Assembly: GCA_051000395.1 (NCBI GenBank) | Contig: JBPCOI010000073.1 | Coordinates: 1 to 14,564 of the forward strand | DNA: 14,564 nucleotides | Reading direction: 5' to 3' | Source: JBPCOI01 sp051000395 | GTDB lineage: Bacteria > Actinomycetota > Actinomycetes > Mycobacteriales > Jatrophihabitantaceae | In this document: one piece after another, positions 13,571-14,564 of the stretch | Position numbering within the stretch: the first letter of the stretch is position 1 | Layout: each line of letters opens with the position of its first letter | Notes under the pieces: generated by a model | Database searches by the model: none | Told to the model about the DNA's origin: nothing | The model's input: the letters and a program-made list of their open reading frames with translations, nothing else | Translations under genes and position numbers: made by a program

Positions 13571-13576
13571 TAACGT
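13571..13576 (+). promoter_or_regulatory. Possible -10 element TAACGT of a leaderless ligA transcript
   Basis: TAACGT fits TANNNT and ends seven bases before GTG 13584, so transcription could begin at the start codon itself. There is no Shine-Dalgarno between them. The element lies in the 52-base gap after the MetE-like gene. Confidence 0.4.
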
Positions 13577-13583
13577 CTCGGCC

Positions 13584-14564
13584 GTGAGCACGCGCAGCGA
13601 ACCGAAGGCGGCCACTGCCGAGGCCCGCGACGAGCACGCCCGCCTGTCCCAGGATCTCGACGAGAACGCGTACCGCTACTACGTTCTCGATGCGCCGACA
13701 GCCTCCGACGCCGAGTACGACGCGGCGATGAGGCGCTTACAGCAGCTCGAGGACGAGTTCCCCGACCTGCGCAACCCGTCCTCGCCGACCCAGCGCGTCG
13801 CCGGCACCTACTCGACCCGGTTCACCGCCGTCGACCACCTGGAGCAGATGCTCAGCCTCGACAACGCCTTCTCCATCGAGGAGGTCACTGCCTGGGCACA
13901 TCGCGTCGAGCGCGACGCGGGCACCGTCCCCGCGTATCTCTGCGAGCTCAAGGTCGACGGCCTGGCGGTCAACCTCCGCTACCAGGACGGCCGGCTGGTG
14001 CTCGGCGCGACACGCGGCGACGGGCGAACCGGTGAGGACGTCACGCCGAACGTGCGCACCATCGCCAACGTGCCAGATCGCCTGTCCGGCAAAGGCATTC
14101 CCCGTCTGATCGAGGTACGCGGCGAGGTCTTCTTCCCGGTCGCCCACTTCGAGGAGCTCAACGCGGCGCTGGTCGAGGCCGGCAAGGCGCCGTTCGCGAA
14201 CCCGCGCAACACCGCGGCCGGCTCGCTGCGGCAGAAGGATCCGCGGGTGACCGCGAGCCGGCCGCTGCAGATGGTCGTGCACGGCGTGGGACGCGTCGAC
14301 GGCGGTCCGGAGGTCACGTCGCAGTCCGGCTGGTACGACGTGCTGCGGGCCTGGGGACTGCCCACCTCGGCCCGCGCGACGGTGGTGCCCGCCCTACCCG
14401 GCGTGCAGGAGTTCGTCGAGCACTACGGCGAGCACCGCAACGACGTCGAGCACGAGCTCGACGGCGTTGTCGTCAAGATCGACGATCTTGCGCTGCAGCG
14501 GGGTCGTGGCCCGACGAAGCAGGCGACGGGGGGGGGGGGCGACCACCAACGACCGCACACGGAG
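13584..14564 (+). CDS. ligA: NAD-dependent DNA ligase, N-terminal part (runs off the window)
   Basis: The first 327 codons of LigA, which seals nicks in DNA using NAD. The Ia domain (about 15-75, with YYVLDAPTASDAEYD) binds NMN. The adenylation domain follows, with Lys123 in ELKVDG as the residue that becomes adenylated. TRGDGRTGEDVTPNVRTI (about 145-162), EVRGEVFFP, FANPRNTAAGSLRQKDP and ELDGVVVKIDD are all intact. After LALQR, where the family continues with roughly RLGSTSRAPRWAIAFK, the sequence degrades into GRGPTKQATGGGG with a run of 12 G (14528-14539), so bases from about 14500 are unreliable. GTG 13584 gives the expected N-terminus. In related genomes gatC and gatA often follow. Confidence 0.95.
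   Translation, partial: MSTRSEPKAATAEARDEHARLSQDLDENAYRYYVLDAPTASDAEYDAAMRRLQQLEDEFPDLRNPSSPTQRVAGTYSTRFTAVDHLEQMLSLDNAFSIEEVTAWAHRVERDAGTVPAYLCELKVDGLAVNLRYQDGRLVLGATRGDGRTGEDVTPNVRTIANVPDRLSGKGIPRLIEVRGEVFFPVAHFEELNAALVEAGKAPFANPRNTAAGSLRQKDPRVTASRPLQMVVHGVGRVDGGPEVTSQSGWYDVLRAWGLPTSARATVVPALPGVQEFVEHYGEHRNDVEHELDGVVVKIDDLALQRGRGPTKQATGGGGDHQRPHTE

Noticed and set aside
13378..13587. A 69-codon plus-strand frame ending in GTGA at the ligA start.
   Set aside because: It lies mostly within the MetE-like gene in another frame, has no ribosome site or homology, and ligA looks leaderless.

Overview
The window is very GC-rich, compactly coded DNA with many GTG starts. The gene content and order point to a high-GC actinomycete. 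The run etfB-etfA-(transporter)-cysteine desulfurase-mnmA-MetE-like-ligA, with a methyltransferase and a GT4 glycosyltransferase on the other side of etfB, matches the neighbourhood of Mycobacterium tuberculosis Rv3034c-Rv3014c. The proteins look non-mycobacterial, so I would place it elsewhere in the class, but I cannot name a genus from sequence alone.

Layout. 1-258 is the 3' end of a HAD phosphatase. It overlaps a left-handed beta-helix acyltransferase (242-874), which is followed by a PLP-dependent Cds1-like cysteine lyase (930-2003). Next comes what resembles a reduced methylglucose-lipopolysaccharide (MGLP) cluster. It holds a GT4 glycosyltransferase (minus, 2041-3261) and an Rv3030-like methyltransferase (minus, 3820-4605). 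The GH57 branching-enzyme gene that normally lies between them is absent; a small two-helix membrane protein on the opposite strand (3286-3933) sits in its place. A secreted G1 glutamic peptidase (4671-5534) and a convergent SMP-30/strictosidine-synthase-like beta-propeller (minus, 5548-6546) follow.

From 6924 to the end all genes read rightwards: etfB, etfA, an MFS transporter, an IscS-type cysteine desulfurase, mnmA, a stand-alone MetE C-terminal-like protein and ligA, which runs off the window. EtfB and EtfA form the electron-transfer flavoprotein. The desulfurase can supply the sulfur that MnmA puts into tRNA U34.

The most striking feature is the etfB leader (6747-6923). It holds one 17-bp and five exact 32-bp tandem units. 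Each unit carries a Shine-Dalgarno-like GGAG, an ATG and a 10-residue-plus micro-ORF whose TGA overlaps the next ATG as ATGA; the last unit hands over to the etfB start in the same way. The design resembles mycobacterial MIRU elements. A shorter chain of ATGA-linked micro-ORFs leads into mnmA, and a further one links mnmA to the MetE-like gene.

Both window ends look error-rich (odd substitutions in the HAD motif at the left, a run of 12 G and loss of conserved LigA sequence at the right). They are probably contig ends. The only gene-free stretch over 300 bases is 6547-6923, described under its own entries. I saw no tRNA, rRNA, CRISPR array, insertion sequence or phage gene.
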